From Clostridia bacterium (GTDB lineage: Bacteria; Bacillota; Clostridia; Christensenellales; Aristaeellaceae): a stretch of 34,362 nucleotides of DNA. The stretch lies in the NCBI GenBank assembly GCA_017431365.1, contig JAFRLF010000172.1, forward strand, positions 1-34,362, in the 5' to 3' direction. The translations under genes and the position numbers were made by a program. The notes below the pieces were generated by a model. The model saw nothing but the letters and a program-made list of their open reading frames with translations, searched no databases and had not been told where the DNA came from. This document shows, in pieces, positions 1 through 6,960 of the stretch. How positions within the stretch are numbered: the stretch's first letter is position 1; each line of letters opens with the position of its first letter.

Positions 1-1223
1 CCTCCATCAACTACGGGACGGACACCTCCCCCGAGGGGCGCATCGTCATCCGCAACATCCTTCTGGCGCTGGACGCCGGACTCGGCCACGGGGAGACGTG
101 CATCTTCCCCATCCACATCTTCAAGGTGAAGGAAGGGGTCAACTACAACCCCGGCGACCCGAACTACGACCTGTTCCGCCTGAGCTGCAAGGTCAGCGCG
201 CACAGGCTGTTCCCCAACTTCACGTTCCTGGACAGTCCGTTCAACCTGCAGTATTATGTGCCCGGCCATCCGGAGACCGAAGTCGCCACGATGGGCTGCC
301 GCACGCGCGTCATCGGCAACGTGTACGACCCGACCCGCCAGATCTCTCCCTCCCGCGGAAACCTGTCCTTCACCTCGATCAACCTGCCGCGCATCGCGCT
401 GGAGTCCGAGGGGAACGAGGAGCTGTTCTACCAGAAGCTCGACGACATGCTCAATCTGGTGGCGCAGCAGCTTCTTGACCGGTTCGAGATCCAGGCGCAG
501 AAGCACGTGTACAACTTCCCCTTCCTGATGGGACAGGGCGTGTGGCTTGACGCCGACAAGCTCGGCCCGCGCGACGAGATCCGCGAGGTGCTCAAGCACG
601 GCACGCTGTCCATCGGCTTCATCGGCCTGGCCGAGGCGCTGACCGCCCTCTACGGCAAGCACCACGGCGAGGATCCCGCCATCCAGGAAAAGGGCCTGCA
701 GATCATCCGGCACATGCGCGCCTTCTGCGACGCGAAGTCCCAGGCGATGAAGATGAACTTCACCCTGCTGGCGACCCCCGCCGAGGGCCTGAGCGGCAAA
801 TTCATCCGCCGCGACCAGCAGCGCTTCGGCAAGATCAAGGGCATCACCGACCGCGAGTACTACACCAACAGCTTCCACATCCCCGTGTGGTACCCCATCT
901 CCGCGTGGGACAAGATCGCCATTGAGGCGCCGTATCACGCGCTGTGCAACGCCGGACACATCAGCTATGTGGAGCTCGACGGCGACACCGCCCGCAACGT
1001 GGAGGCCTTCGAGCAGGTCGTGCGCTACATGCACGACTGCCACATCGGCTACGGCAGCATCAACCACCCGGTCGACCGCGACCCCGTCTGCGGGTACGTG
1101 GGCGTCATCGGGGATACCTGCCCCCGCTGCGGCCGTCACGAAGGCGAGCGCATCGACGCGGCGCGCCTGGACGAACTGAAAAAGCTCTATCCCGAAGTGC
1201 CCGCCTTCCAGGGCATTGAATAA
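1..1223 (+). CDS. nrdD: Anaerobic ribonucleoside-triphosphate reductase (class III), large catalytic part; 5' end outside window
   Basis: Reduces ribonucleoside triphosphates to deoxyribonucleotides in the cytoplasm without oxygen. The open frame enters from the left edge (first full codon at 3); 406 residues are visible, so roughly the first 300 of a usual 700-residue enzyme are missing. The segment MGCRT at 291-305 holds the active-site cysteine (codon 297-299) that would carry the thiyl radical. A zinc-site region follows at 1089-1130: one cysteine in VCGY and two in CPRC, with aspartate where many homologues have the first cysteine of the first pair. The protein then ends with about 25 residues of unfamiliar tail (AARLDELKKLYPEVPAF) and a TAA at 1221-1223. 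It lacks the C-terminal RxTGYL glycyl-radical segment, which is encoded in the next ORF. Family identity is secure; the separated C-terminus is the oddity. Confidence 0.95.
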   Translation, partial: SINYGTDTSPEGRIVIRNILLALDAGLGHGETCIFPIHIFKVKEGVNYNPGDPNYDLFRLSCKVSAHRLFPNFTFLDSPFNLQYYVPGHPETEVATMGCRTRVIGNVYDPTRQISPSRGNLSFTSINLPRIALESEGNEELFYQKLDDMLNLVAQQLLDRFEIQAQKHVYNFPFLMGQGVWLDADKLGPRDEIREVLKHGTLSIGFIGLAEALTALYGKHHGEDPAIQEKGLQIIRHMRAFCDAKSQAMKMNFTLLATPAEGLSGKFIRRDQQRFGKIKGITDREYYTNSFHIPVWYPISAWDKIAIEAPYHALCNAGHISYVELDGDTARNVEAFEQVVRYMHDCHIGYGSINHPVDRDPVCGYVGVIGDTCPRCGRHEGERIDAARLDELKKLYPEVPAFQGIE

Positions 1224-1262
1224 TACGCATCATTACGAAATTTTCGACAGGAGGATATAAGC

Positions 1263-1460
1263 ATGGATATGAAAGAAGAAGCCGTCCTGACCGAAGAGCA
1301 GACCGGCGCCAGCACCGAAACTCAGGATCAGAAGCTGGGCGAGGGCGTGGGCTTTGAGCGCATCCGCCGCATCACCGGCTATCTGGTGGGCACCATGGAC
1401 AAGTGGAACGACGCCAAGCGCGCCGAAGAGCGCGACCGCGTCAAGCATGATCTGGCGTGA
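1263..1460 (+). CDS. Stand-alone glycyl-radical segment of the class III ribonucleotide reductase
   Basis: This 65-residue protein has an acidic, low-complexity first 30 residues and then the conserved end of NrdD: ERIRRITGYLVGT followed by KRAEERDRVKH. Gly39 (codon 1377-1379) is the expected glycyl-radical residue that NrdG would activate. It has its own Shine-Dalgarno AGGAGG at 1249-1254, eight bases before ATG. It is in the same frame as nrdD, 39 bases after the nrdD stop, with no other stop between. I infer a separately translated subunit that docks on the NrdD barrel, comparable in principle to the small GrcA/YfiD radical domain that rescues pyruvate formate-lyase. A recent nonsense mutation is less likely, because the ribosome site is good and both junction ends carry extra sequence not expected in an ordinary NrdD. 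Confidence 0.85.
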   Translation: MDMKEEAVLTEEQTGASTETQDQKLGEGVGFERIRRITGYLVGTMDKWNDAKRAEERDRVKHDLA

Positions 1461-1996
1461 TGAGCGCGCCGGTCATGATCAACATCTGCGGCATCAGCCG
1501 CGACAGCATCATAGACGGTCCGGGCTTCCGAACCGTCTTCTTTGTGCAGGGATGTCCGCACCACTGCGAGGGCTGTCACAATCCCGAATCCTGGCCCTTT
1601 GAGGGCGGCACGCCCTACACCCCCGAAGCGCTCTATGAAATGGTCAGGGACAACCCCATCTGCCGGGGCGTGACCCTGTCCGGCGGCGAGCCCTTCGCCC
1701 AGGCTGAGGCGCTCGTCCCCCTGTGCCGCATGCTCAGAGACGCCGGGTACGAGATCGCCTCGTACACGGGGTACACGTTCGAACGCCTGTACGAAGGCAC
1801 CGACGCCCAGAAGGCGCTCCTGTCCCTCGTGGACGTGCTGATCGACGGGCCGTTCATTCTGGCGCAGCGCAGCCTGGAGCTCAACTTCCGCGGCAGCCGC
1901 AATCAGCGCGTTTTGAACGTCACGGCGAGCCTGAAGGCCGGACGGGCTGTTCCCGAGACCAGCGGCCGCTGGCTGGGCGAGTACAGCGTCAGCTGA
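1460..1996 (+). CDS. nrdG: Anaerobic ribonucleotide reductase-activating protein (radical SAM)
   Basis: A radical SAM enzyme that binds a 4Fe-4S cluster, cleaves S-adenosylmethionine and makes the glycyl radical on NrdD. The CxxxCxxC motif (CPHHCEGC, residues 32-39 from this start) follows the IDGPGFRT segment, and the GGEP SAM-binding motif is near residue 75. The length of 178 residues suits the family. The ATG overlaps the TGA of the glycyl-radical ORF (TGATG), and a GTG three bases earlier is an alternative start with a 4-base overlap. Either way the two genes look translationally coupled, so the activase is made right after its radical substrate. It belongs to the nrdD operon. Confidence 0.95.
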   Translation: MSAPVMINICGISRDSIIDGPGFRTVFFVQGCPHHCEGCHNPESWPFEGGTPYTPEALYEMVRDNPICRGVTLSGGEPFAQAEALVPLCRMLRDAGYEIASYTGYTFERLYEGTDAQKALLSLVDVLIDGPFILAQRSLELNFRGSRNQRVLNVTASLKAGRAVPETSGRWLGEYSVS

Positions 1997-2028
1997 CGCC
2001 GCCGGACGGCGCGATTACGGAGGTCAAC

Positions 2029-2484
2029 ATGACGTTTTATCCCACGGACGATTTGCGCACTCCCGAGATCTTCCTCCGCCTGGACAGGACCTGCGAAGCC
2101 CAGCCGGAGAAGGGCTGGGTCCCCGCCTACTACTTCAGCGTATGTCTCGCGGACGGCACGCCCGTCGGGCGCTGCGATCTGCGCATCGGTCACAACGAGA
2201 GGCTGTACTTCGGCGGGAACGTCGGCTACGCCATCGACGAGGCCTACCGCGGCCATCATTACGCGGCGCAGGCGTGCCGGCTCCTGCTCCGTCAGGCCCG
2301 CAAGCACGGCATGGACTACCTGATCATCACCTGCGACCCGTCCAACACAGCCTCCGCGCGGACGTGCGAGCTGGCCGGCGGGCAGTACGTCGAGACGGCG
2401 GCAATCCCGCCGTGGCACAACATGTACGAAGAAGGCAAGCGCGAGACTATGATATTCCGGTTCGATCTGGAACGTGAAGACTGA
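2029..2484 (+). CDS. GNAT family N-acetyltransferase
   Basis: A 151-residue protein with the GNAT fold pattern: VGYAIDEAYRGHHYAAQA (residues 67-84) is the strand, acetyl-CoA loop and helix (motif A), and PSNTASARTCELAGG near residues 104-118 matches the region after the next strand. The start is fixed by GGAGGT at 2019-2024, five bases before ATG; the open frame runs further upstream but only over nrdG. It uses acetyl-CoA, and the acceptor (ribosomal protein N-terminus, small amine or antibiotic) cannot be told. It is 32 bases after nrdG and shares the terminator at 2557-2602, so it is the last gene of the nrd operon. Confidence 0.85.
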   Translation: MTFYPTDDLRTPEIFLRLDRTCEAQPEKGWVPAYYFSVCLADGTPVGRCDLRIGHNERLYFGGNVGYAIDEAYRGHHYAAQACRLLLRQARKHGMDYLIITCDPSNTASARTCELAGGQYVETAAIPPWHNMYEEGKRETMIFRFDLERED

Positions 2485-2556
2485 GATTCCAGGTTCGGCA
2501 AAGACTGCCTGTCGCGCGGCGGTATCCAGTTCTGTGATAATTTTGCAACACAGTTT

Positions 2557-2602
2557 CACGCACGAAGCATGCACATTTTGGCATGCGCGTGCGTGTTTTT
2601 TT
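2557..2602 (+). terminator. Rho-independent terminator of the nrdD-nrdG-acetyltransferase operon
   Basis: The arms CACGCACG (2557-2564) plus GCATGC (2567-2572) pair with GCATGC (2581-2586) plus CGTGCGTG (2588-2595) around an 8-base loop, followed by seven T residues at 2596-2602. This is a strong intrinsic terminator on the plus strand. Confidence 0.9.
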
Positions 2603-2644
2603 ACCTTGAACGAGGCACGAGCTCGGACAAAAGCTCTATTTGAC

Positions 2645-2673
2645 TTGATTTTACTTCGGCAAACCGTTATAAT
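2645..2673 (+). promoter_or_regulatory. Sigma-A-type promoter of the HTH/nucleotidyltransferase pair
   Basis: A -35 box TTGATT at 2645-2650 and a perfect -10 TATAAT at 2668-2673 are 17 bases apart. They lie 24 bases before the ATG at 2697, whose Shine-Dalgarno is GGGAGGT at 2683-2689. The short leader and dedicated promoter show the pair is transcribed apart from the nrd operon. Confidence 0.85.
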
Positions 2674-2696
2674 CATGTCGTCGGGAGGTATGCGTC

Positions 2697-3269
2697 ATGC
2701 TGATCAACGAACGTCTTAAGCAATTGAATATGAGCAAGTACCGCCTCAGCAAGACCTGCGGCGTCCCGCAGGCGACCATTAACGACATCTGCAGCGGAAA
2801 AACAGTCCTGGCAAAGTGTGCCGCAGGGACGCTATTTAAGGTAGGAAGAGCGCTCGGACTCACGGTAGAAGAGATACTTCAATCCTCCACAGATGAGTAT
2901 CGCTGCCCGTTTGAGACTTTCAAGAGCAATACCTGCCATCACCTCAAGGATATGGGCGATCTGGACTTTATGATCAACCTGCTCAAATCAGATGAAATCA
3001 GAGCGCTGTATAACAGGCATTGGTATCCGGAGGCGCTGTACCTTCTGGCCATGCTGGACTACCTGTCCAGGATCAACGACATCCCGCTCTGTACAAAATA
3101 TGACGACCTGCGCAGACAAAAACTCCAGACACCGCTCTACCCCGCCGGCGTTCTGACGACCCAAGAGGTATTCGGTACAGACACCCCACTCCACACAGCC
3201 GAGCGGAATGCCATCCCTGAGTTCTATAGGTTCAACATCATGGAAGCCGAGGTGAGGGACGTTGTCTGA
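2697..3269 (+). CDS. Xre-type HTH protein, probable antitoxin/repressor partner
   Basis: A 190-residue protein with an Xre/Cro-type helix-turn-helix at about residues 10-62 (SKYRLSKTCGVPQATINDI, then GLTVEEIL). The remaining 130 residues (HLKDMGDLDFMINLL, YPEALYLLAMLDYLSRIN) form an all-helical region I do not recognise by name. It overlaps the next gene by 8 bases, typical of tightly coupled antitoxin-toxin pairs. I infer that the HTH part binds the promoter at 2645-2673 and represses the pair, and that the C-terminal part contacts the partner protein. It could also be a simple regulator of a nucleotidyltransferase. Confidence 0.75.
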   Translation: MLINERLKQLNMSKYRLSKTCGVPQATINDICSGKTVLAKCAAGTLFKVGRALGLTVEEILQSSTDEYRCPFETFKSNTCHHLKDMGDLDFMINLLKSDEIRALYNRHWYPEALYLLAMLDYLSRINDIPLCTKYDDLRRQKLQTPLYPAGVLTTQEVFGTDTPLHTAERNAIPEFYRFNIMEAEVRDVV

Positions 3270-3984
3270 CCGGCCTTTGAGAAAGGAAGACCTCGACCTC
3301 TACCTGAAGGAACTGGCTAAAGAATTCCGAAAGCGCAATGGAAAAGCCATGCCCGCAGAAATCACCCTCATCGGCGGCGCTGCGATCCTGATCAATTATG
3401 GTTTTAGAGAAATGACATATGACATGGATGCCATTATGAGCGCCGCCTCTTCAATACGTGACGCCATATCCTTCGTAGGCGACAAATATGGACTCCCTGT
3501 CGGATGGATCAATGATGATTTCACAAAAACAGATTCATATACCCCTCGAATCATCCGGTTTTCCAAATACTATCGCACATACTCAAATATCATGACTGTG
3601 CGCACCGTAACCGGCGAATACCTGATCGCAATGAAGCTCAAATCTGGCAGGCAGTACAAGTACGACCGTTCAGACATCATAGGTATTCTTTGGGAACAGA
3701 AAAAGGCGGGCGCCCCGCTTTCATTCGAGATGATAAAGAAAGCTGTCGAAGATCTATATGATTCCTATGACGTTCTCTCTGACGACATGAAGCGCTTTAT
3801 CGAAAGGGCGATGCAAGAAGAAAGATATGAAGAAATGTACAACCGTATCCGTCAGGCAGAGATTGAAAACCGGGATACACTGCTTGAATATCAGGACAGA
3901 AAACCTGGTGTCGTCAACACGGATAACGCGGACAATATCATCGCCGCCCTGATGAACAAAAAAGCGTCATCAGACCATGTCTGA
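3262..3984 (+). CDS. Nucleotidyltransferase-like protein (AbiEii/DUF6036-like), probable toxin
   Basis: A 240-residue protein starting at TTG, preceded by GAGGTGAGGG at 3249-3258 inside the upstream gene. Residues 34-60 show the nucleotidyltransferase-fold signature: a strand, GGAAI near 38-42, and TYDMDAI with aspartates at 54 and 56 as the likely metal-binding DxD pair. A later segment EYLIAMKLKSGRQYKYDRSD is typical of AbiEii/DUF6036-like proteins, which pass a nucleotide to tRNA or another acceptor in several toxin systems. The C-terminus (residues 170-230) is charged and helical. Paired with an HTH protein, it looks like the toxin or effector. The fold call is moderately secure; toxicity is inferred. 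Confidence 0.7.
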   Translation: MSDRPLRKEDLDLYLKELAKEFRKRNGKAMPAEITLIGGAAILINYGFREMTYDMDAIMSAASSIRDAISFVGDKYGLPVGWINDDFTKTDSYTPRIIRFSKYYRTYSNIMTVRTVTGEYLIAMKLKSGRQYKYDRSDIIGILWEQKKAGAPLSFEMIKKAVEDLYDSYDVLSDDMKRFIERAMQEERYEEMYNRIRQAEIENRDTLLEYQDRKPGVVNTDNADNIIAALMNKKASSDHV

Positions 3985-3993
3985 TATGTATCA

Positions 3994-4021
3994 CGGGCGA
4001 GGGAAATCCATCCCTCGCCCG
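3994..4021. terminator. Hairpin between converging genes
   Basis: A perfect 11-base stem CGGGCGAGGGA (3994-4004) / TCCCTCGCCCG (4011-4021) with a 6-base loop lies between the stop of the nucleotidyltransferase gene and the stop of the minus-strand hydrolase gene. There is no clear T-run on either side, but the position suits a bidirectional terminator. Confidence 0.65.
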
Positions 4022-4035
4022 CTCTGTTCCCGTTG

Positions 4036-5079
4036 CTATGCGTAATACGCCGCCAGCGCCTCTTTCACGGCGTAATAGGCCGGCTTGGGCCTTAAGTCCG
4101 TCGTCACGAGGCCCCAGTAGTCCTCCGCGGGGCAGTCCGGCGCGCCGCAGTGGTAGCAGTGGAGCGCGTCCCGCCAGCAGAACATGAACGACCCCAGGCA
4201 GTGCGGGTTCTCGGCGAAAAGCTTCAGCCCGCGCCTGAAATAATCGGCCTGAACCTCGGGCGTGTGCCCGCCGGGCACCTGATTGAACCACGCCTTGGCA
4301 TAGCAGACGTCCGGCAGGCCCTTGGGCAGCAGCGCCGGGTCCACGGGGTCCTTTCTGTATACGCCGTCAGAGGAGTACCCCCACTCGTTGGCCAGGACGG
4401 GCAGGCCGTAGCGCGTGTAGAGCGCTTCGATGACGCCCGTCCAGCTGTCCACGTCTCCGGGCTGCCATGAGCCGAAATACTGATCCACGCCCACGTAGAA
4501 AAACGGATGCCCCTCGGTGTAGATGCCGTCCAGCACGCGGACGGCGTTTTCATTGTACCCCGCGATGTTGATGCCGCACCGGGCCTCGGGATCAGCCTGG
4601 CGAATGCCCTCCGCCGTAGCCCATGCCGTGCCGCTGATGATCTCCAGCGGATAGTCGTTTGAAAAGATGGGTATGTCCGGCTCGTTCATGCACTGCCAGT
4701 ACGGCCCGGCAATGCCCTTCAGGTCCTCGCAGACGAATCTCATGGCCTCGCGGATGTTGTCGTAGAACGCCTGAGAGCCCCTCTCCCCCACGAAGGGCGG
4801 GAACTCCTCCTTCCACACGGTGTCGTCGGCCTTCTCGTCGTAGACGAAGCCCCCGAGCGGCGGCGTCGCCGGCATGACTTTAAGGCCCGCCTCGTGAATC
4901 CTGAGGATCTGCTCGCGCGCCTCGACATAGCGGGGGCTGAGCGTTCCGTGCATGCGGTCCGTCCAGGGGAAGCTGACGTTCACCCGCAGCCACTCGACGC
5001 CCAGATCCCGCACCATGTCGTACTCGCCCGTCGTATTGTACGCAAAGACGATGCCCTTGATCTTCTCCGAAGGTTTCAT
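4036..5079 (-). CDS. Clan GH-A glycoside hydrolase (TIM barrel), intracellular
   Basis: A 347-residue cytoplasmic protein with no signal peptide. It shows retaining clan GH-A barrel features: CMNEPD near residues 130-135 with Glu133 as likely acid/base, and LANEWGY near 229-235 with Glu232 as likely nucleophile. I cannot assign the family number (GH5/GH39/GH42-like). Near the C-terminus CYHCGAPDC adds three closely spaced cysteines that could bind metal, which is unusual for this clan. The ATG at 5079 is preferred because AGGGG lies eight bases upstream; an in-frame GTG at 5088 is possible. It is the last gene of sugar operon 1, separated from the binding-protein gene by a stem-loop, and should cut the imported oligosaccharide. 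Confidence 0.8.
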   Translation of the reverse strand: MKPSEKIKGIVFAYNTTGEYDMVRDLGVEWLRVNVSFPWTDRMHGTLSPRYVEAREQILRIHEAGLKVMPATPPLGGFVYDEKADDTVWKEEFPPFVGERGSQAFYDNIREAMRFVCEDLKGIAGPYWQCMNEPDIPIFSNDYPLEIISGTAWATAEGIRQADPEARCGINIAGYNENAVRVLDGIYTEGHPFFYVGVDQYFGSWQPGDVDSWTGVIEALYTRYGLPVLANEWGYSSDGVYRKDPVDPALLPKGLPDVCYAKAWFNQVPGGHTPEVQADYFRRGLKLFAENPHCLGSFMFCWRDALHCYHCGAPDCPAEDYWGLVTTDLRPKPAYYAVKEALAAYYA

Positions 5080-5117
5080 ACCCGTCACCCCTGTCTCATG
5101 ATGAAGTCTTAAGGAAA

Positions 5118-5145
5118 TGGGCGAGCCGGAAAGCCGGTTCGCCCA
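5118..5145 (-). terminator. Stem-loop between binding-protein gene and hydrolase gene, operon 1
   Basis: GGGCGAGCCGG (5119-5129) pairs with CCGGTTCGCCC (5134-5144) with one non-Watson-Crick pair and a 4-base loop; one flanking T-A pair extends it. On the minus strand it is followed by ATTTCC, only weakly T-rich. It probably causes partial termination or protects the 3' end of the binding-protein message. Confidence 0.6.
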
Positions 5146-5174
5146 AATAAATAGGTTCAGTTGCCGTCAGGGAA

Positions 5175-6905
5175 TCACTTCAGCGCGTTGCTCATCTCGA
5201 CGAGCATGGCGACGTCAGCTTCCTGAGCCAGAGCCTGGTCATAGAAGTACTGGAAGGTCTCCTCAGCGTGATAGTTGTTCTGCAGGTCGGCGATCATGCC
5301 ATCGCGGATCTGGGCGAACTCCTCGTCGCTGGTGGCCGCCACGGCCTTGAAGACGTTGGTGCCCATGTAGGCGTTGATCTCGTTGACGTAGGAGGCGTAG
5401 TCGCCCTCCGGATCGCCGAAGGAGATGAACATCAGGGAGTCGGTGGTCGTCGTGTTCTTGCGATACACGTCAGCCTGGCTCTCGCCGCCGTAGTAGGCGA
5501 TGAAGTCCTTCATCGTGTCGGTCAGCTTCTGCTCGTTCGCCTTGTCGGAGAACTGATACAGGTCGATGGCCACGCCGGTGTTGGGATCGATCGTGCCGTT
5601 GCCGAAGCCGCAGAAGTGATGGTACACGTTCACGCCGGTCTGCACGCCGAGCTCGTCGTTCTTGGTGACTTCGAGGTACTCGTCGGTGGGAACGGGCTTG
5701 CCGTCTTCCATGTTCCAGAAGGTGCCCTCGAGGCCGTTCCAGGCGATGCGGGAGAACTCATAGCTGGACACGAAGTCGAGCAGCGCCACGCAGCGCTCCG
5801 GATACTCGGTGTTGGCGTTCACGACGTACTGGCGCTCGCCGCGGTACATGTTGCCGAAGCGGTCCTCGGCGTCCGCGTTGATGCTGGGCAGGGAGATGAA
5901 CATCTTGTTGGGATCGGTCTTCTTGAACTCCTGATTGGCGTTGGCGGACATCCAGCCAGGCACGTTGAACATGTACTTGCCGGCCTTCAGGTTGTCCTCA
6001 TAGATGTCGGAGGACATCATGAAGGAGTCGGGATCCAGCAGGCCCCTCTGGTAGGCGCGGTTATAGAACTGTACCGCCGTCCAGAAGATGCTGTCGGGAT
6101 CGGTCAGCTGGTTGTTCTCCAGGGGCTTGGAGTCCACGGTGGAGACGGCCAGCATGCGGCCGGTGGTGGTGATCAGGTTGACACCGGACTGCGGGCCAAG
6201 GCCGTAGGTGAACACCCACTCGCCCCAGTCCTGGCCAGCGCCGAACCAGGCGGCCAGGCCGTAGGTCTTCTGACCGTCAGCGGTTTCGGGCTCCAGGGCG
6301 ACCATCGCCTCGAGGGCGTCCAGCAGGGTGTCGTTGTAGCCGGTGATCTCCGGATAGCCGGCGGCGGAGTACAGATCCCACCGCAGGTAGTGGCCGCAGG
6401 TGGGGACGGTGCCGTCGTCCCAGCTGCCCTTGCACATGCCCCACAGATAGAGCTTGCCGTCAGGGCTGTTGGCGGAGAGCTTGTTGGCGGCCACCATCAG
6501 CTGGCCGGCAGGGGTGGTCATGGTGTTGGGGGCGTACTGCTCGAGGTAATCATCCAGAGCCAGCGCCGAGTTGGATTTGATCAGCATCGGCAGCTGCTTG
6601 GTCGCGTCGGACAGAAGGAAGATGTCCGGCAGGTCATTGTCAGCCAGCATGGCGGACAGCTGGCCCGGCCAGTCGGCCTCGGTCACGTGGGTCAGATACA
6701 GGTCGATGTTGAGGGCTTCTTCGATGTACTTGCTGACCGGGTCGGTGCGCAGGCCGTCGGCCTCGCCCGCTCCGACGAAGGCGACGACGTCCAGCGTCAC
6801 GCGCTCGGAGAAATCGTCTCCCTCGGCCATGCCTACGGACGCCATCGCGCCGAAGAGCATCGCCACAGCCACAACCAGAGCCATAAGTTTCGTGGTGTTC
6901 TTCAT
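5175..6905 (-). CDS. Carbohydrate ABC transporter solute-binding protein 1 (LipO/YtcQ-like)
   Basis: Captures a sugar outside the membrane and hands it to the permease pair encoded upstream. The protein has 576 residues, longer than its relatives here. It opens with a Sec signal peptide: MKNTTK, a hydrophobic core, and a likely signal peptidase I site after GMA before EGDD. There is no cysteine for lipid attachment. The start at 6905 is set by AAGGAG eight bases upstream; the frame opens three codons earlier at a GTG inside that ribosome site. It has the alternating helix/strand makeup and aromatic richness of family 1 sugar-binding proteins. It lies between permease C and the clan GH-A hydrolase. 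Confidence 0.9.
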   Translation of the reverse strand: MKNTTKLMALVVAVAMLFGAMASVGMAEGDDFSERVTLDVVAFVGAGEADGLRTDPVSKYIEEALNIDLYLTHVTEADWPGQLSAMLADNDLPDIFLLSDATKQLPMLIKSNSALALDDYLEQYAPNTMTTPAGQLMVAANKLSANSPDGKLYLWGMCKGSWDDGTVPTCGHYLRWDLYSAAGYPEITGYNDTLLDALEAMVALEPETADGQKTYGLAAWFGAGQDWGEWVFTYGLGPQSGVNLITTTGRMLAVSTVDSKPLENNQLTDPDSIFWTAVQFYNRAYQRGLLDPDSFMMSSDIYEDNLKAGKYMFNVPGWMSANANQEFKKTDPNKMFISLPSINADAEDRFGNMYRGERQYVVNANTEYPERCVALLDFVSSYEFSRIAWNGLEGTFWNMEDGKPVPTDEYLEVTKNDELGVQTGVNVYHHFCGFGNGTIDPNTGVAIDLYQFSDKANEQKLTDTMKDFIAYYGGESQADVYRKNTTTTDSLMFISFGDPEGDYASYVNEINAYMGTNVFKAVAATSDEEFAQIRDGMIADLQNNYHAEETFQYFYDQALAQEADVAMLVEMSNALK

Positions 6906-6934
6906 GGGTTCCACTCCTTTACAATATTACTAAA

Positions 6935-6948
6935 CGCGGAAAACCGCG
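6935..6948 (-). other. Small stem-loop upstream of binding-protein gene 1
   Basis: CGCGG (6935-6939) and CCGCG (6944-6948) enclose four bases in the gap between permease C and the binding-protein gene. It may be an mRNA processing or stability element; similar small hairpins occur at the same place in operons 2 and 3. Confidence 0.45.
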
Positions 6949-6960
6949 CATAGCACTCGA

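Noticed and set aside
1221..1262. Stop-codon readthrough or recoding joining nrdD to the glycyl-radical ORF, since both are in the same frame
   Set aside because: The stop is TAA, which is not used for selenocysteine or pyrrolysine, and the second ORF has its own well-spaced AGGAGG and ATG.
1723..2028. Longer acetyltransferase frame reaching back over nrdG
   Set aside because: The upstream part is a shadow of nrdG in another frame; a strong ribosome site precedes the ATG at 2029.
5268..6953. 561-codon plus-strand open frame opposite binding protein 1
   Set aside because: Its Val/Gly/His-rich composition is the usual antisense shadow of a GC-rich gene; the minus-strand frame has a signal peptide, ribosome site and operon context.
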